A DNA stretch of 64,000 bases, from NCBI GenBank assembly GCA_028023455.1, contig JAQFVV010006473.1:434001-498000 (forward strand). The letters are read 5' to 3'. A program made the position numbers and the translations under genes. The DNA comes from Epiperipatus broadwayi. Lineage: Eukaryota; Onychophora; Udeonychophora; Euonychophora; Peripatidae. Numbering within the stretch: the first letter of the stretch is position 1; each line of letters opens with the position of its first letter. Below the pieces are notes generated by a model that saw only the letters and a list, made by a program, of their open reading frames with translations, was not told the DNA's origin and made no database searches. Shown in pieces: positions 62,875-64,000 of the stretch.

Positions 62875-62906
62875 AATTCTTCCGTTACTTAATTCTTCCG
62901 TTACTT
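62875..62906. repeat. Perfect 16-bp tandem duplication
   Basis: aattcttccgttactt twice in a row. Confidence 0.9.
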
Positions 62907-63004
62907 TGCCTAGCTTGTCTCCAAATAATAGATGTGGATGCTGTTGGACACTCCTTTATGTTATAAAATGATATATATCCATAATCATGGGAAATTATTA
63001 TCAT

Positions 63005-63540
63005 TATATATTGCAACAGGATAAAAAGTTGCCTAGAGGTTTGGGCAACATTTTATAACTGATATAAAAAAACGATGACGAAATAACCTTTATTATTGCC
63101 CTTAAGGTTAGGAAATCATTTATATCAGAGTAAAATAAGGATATACTTTTCTTTCAATGCCTCACAGATTTGGAAACTATTTGTAACATTATGGATATGA
63201 GATGGCCACAATAGAGTGATCCTGTTTAATTATGCCTTGCAATTTGTGGTACCATTTATAACATAATAAATATGTGTATATGTTAACCTCTGTTACATCC
63301 TGAATAAAATATAGCATGACATTGATCACTTTATGTAACAAAATAAAAATGAGTTCTAAATTTGGACATCATTTGTAACTGAATAAAATATAAATTAGAG
63401 AAAAATAATACTAATTTTATAATACCCAATAAAAATTTTCCAAAAAATAATAATAAACTAATTATTAAATAAAAACCTAAATATTATTCCCCCCTATTAA
63501 TATTAGTCACACTATTTATAACAAGATAAAATACTAATAA
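63005..63540. repeat. Degenerate array of short units with core ATTTGTAACA..ATAAAAT
   Basis: Related phrases recur at about 63044, 63112, 63172, 63248, 63325, 63364 and 63508: a GG-A/C-A start, CATTTGTAAC or CATTTATAAC, then an ATAAAAT-like end. Spacing is mostly 60-80 bases. No coding sequence. It looks like an old, decayed minisatellite. Confidence 0.4.
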
Positions 63541-64000
63541 TGTTGTAATATTAATAAACATATAAAATAATTTGAATTTAGATTATCCAATCATACAAGT
63601 ATATAAAAGAAACAATAGATGCATTGGATATTTATTTAAGTATAATTAACTAATCATATTAATTTATTTTAAATTTACTGTAAGTAAATTATTAGAACTG
63701 TATATTATAACAGTCAAAACATATAAGAAGAGTTATTAGCAATTATTATAATCAAGTATAAATATAAAAATTTAATAGTTAATCGATTTTATGATCCACC
63801 TTAACTAAATTTTAAATATAATTAAAGCATATCATTATGACTTATTACAGAACAAAATATACTGCTATCAGCTTTATAAGTGAATGATATTAAGATCTTA
63901 TTGACCAACCATGAATTCAATACAGTACTTATCCAACCAGTAATAATTTCCATAAAACACAAATATTTAAAAGTGACTATTATAGGAAGTTTATATGTAG
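63541..64000. other. A+T-rich spacer to window end, no gene seen
   Basis: Nothing recognisable. Confidence 0.45.

Overview
The window is very A+T-rich (by eye about three quarters A+T) and eukaryotic. It holds no operons, no CRISPR array, no rRNA and no convincing host-gene exon. Everything recognisable is repetitive: Penelope-like retroelements (PLEs) with GIY-YIG endonuclease, RTE-type LINEs, a hAT-like element, a TA-flanked DNA transposon, a tRNA-derived SINE and many long microsatellites. That mix points to an invertebrate animal. The PLE and RTE proteins look like those I know from arthropods and some other invertebrates, but the sequence does not fix the species.

Layout. 1-870: decayed LINE ORF1 with zinc knuckles. 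2.6-5.8 kb: two Penelope-like relics, both bounded by (TA)n tracts. 9.6-11.8 kb: three large trinucleotide arrays and a LINE tail relic. 13.5-14.8 kb: a palindromic repeat cluster and a 57-bp tandem duplication. 16.1-17.2 kb: a TA-flanked inverted-repeat transposon. 24.1-24.9 kb: a fold-back repeat family with hammerhead-like motifs. 24.98-31.61 kb: two full-length RTE LINEs head to tail, the first dead and the second broken only by one extra base. 31.93-32.84 kb: a complete non-autonomous hAT-like element with an 8-bp target duplication. 42.2-42.5 kb: a long hairpin made of two PLE 3' ends. 44.56 kb: a short tRNA-derived SINE with a 16-bp target duplication. 47.1-52.35 kb: a composite Penelope-like insertion (one inverted copy plus two direct copies) flanked by a 14-bp direct repeat. 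60.2-61.4 kb: a gag-like coiled-coil reading frame split by a 331-bp insertion with a 14-bp target duplication. The remainder is A+T-rich spacer.

How the parts relate. The main theme is retroelement biology. At several loci two PLE-type 3' ends lie head to head and face outward. Their 3' regions carry a short CTGANGA - hairpin - GAAAC motif, which matches the minimal hammerhead ribozymes known from PLEs, or decayed forms of it. LINE and PLE ends repeatedly abut (TA)n tracts, so element tails or target choice probably explain many of the microsatellites. The three PLE copies at 47-52 kb differ from each other mostly by single-base indels rather than substitutions. That looks more like consensus error in near-identical repeats than natural decay, so the broken reading frames there should be read with caution.
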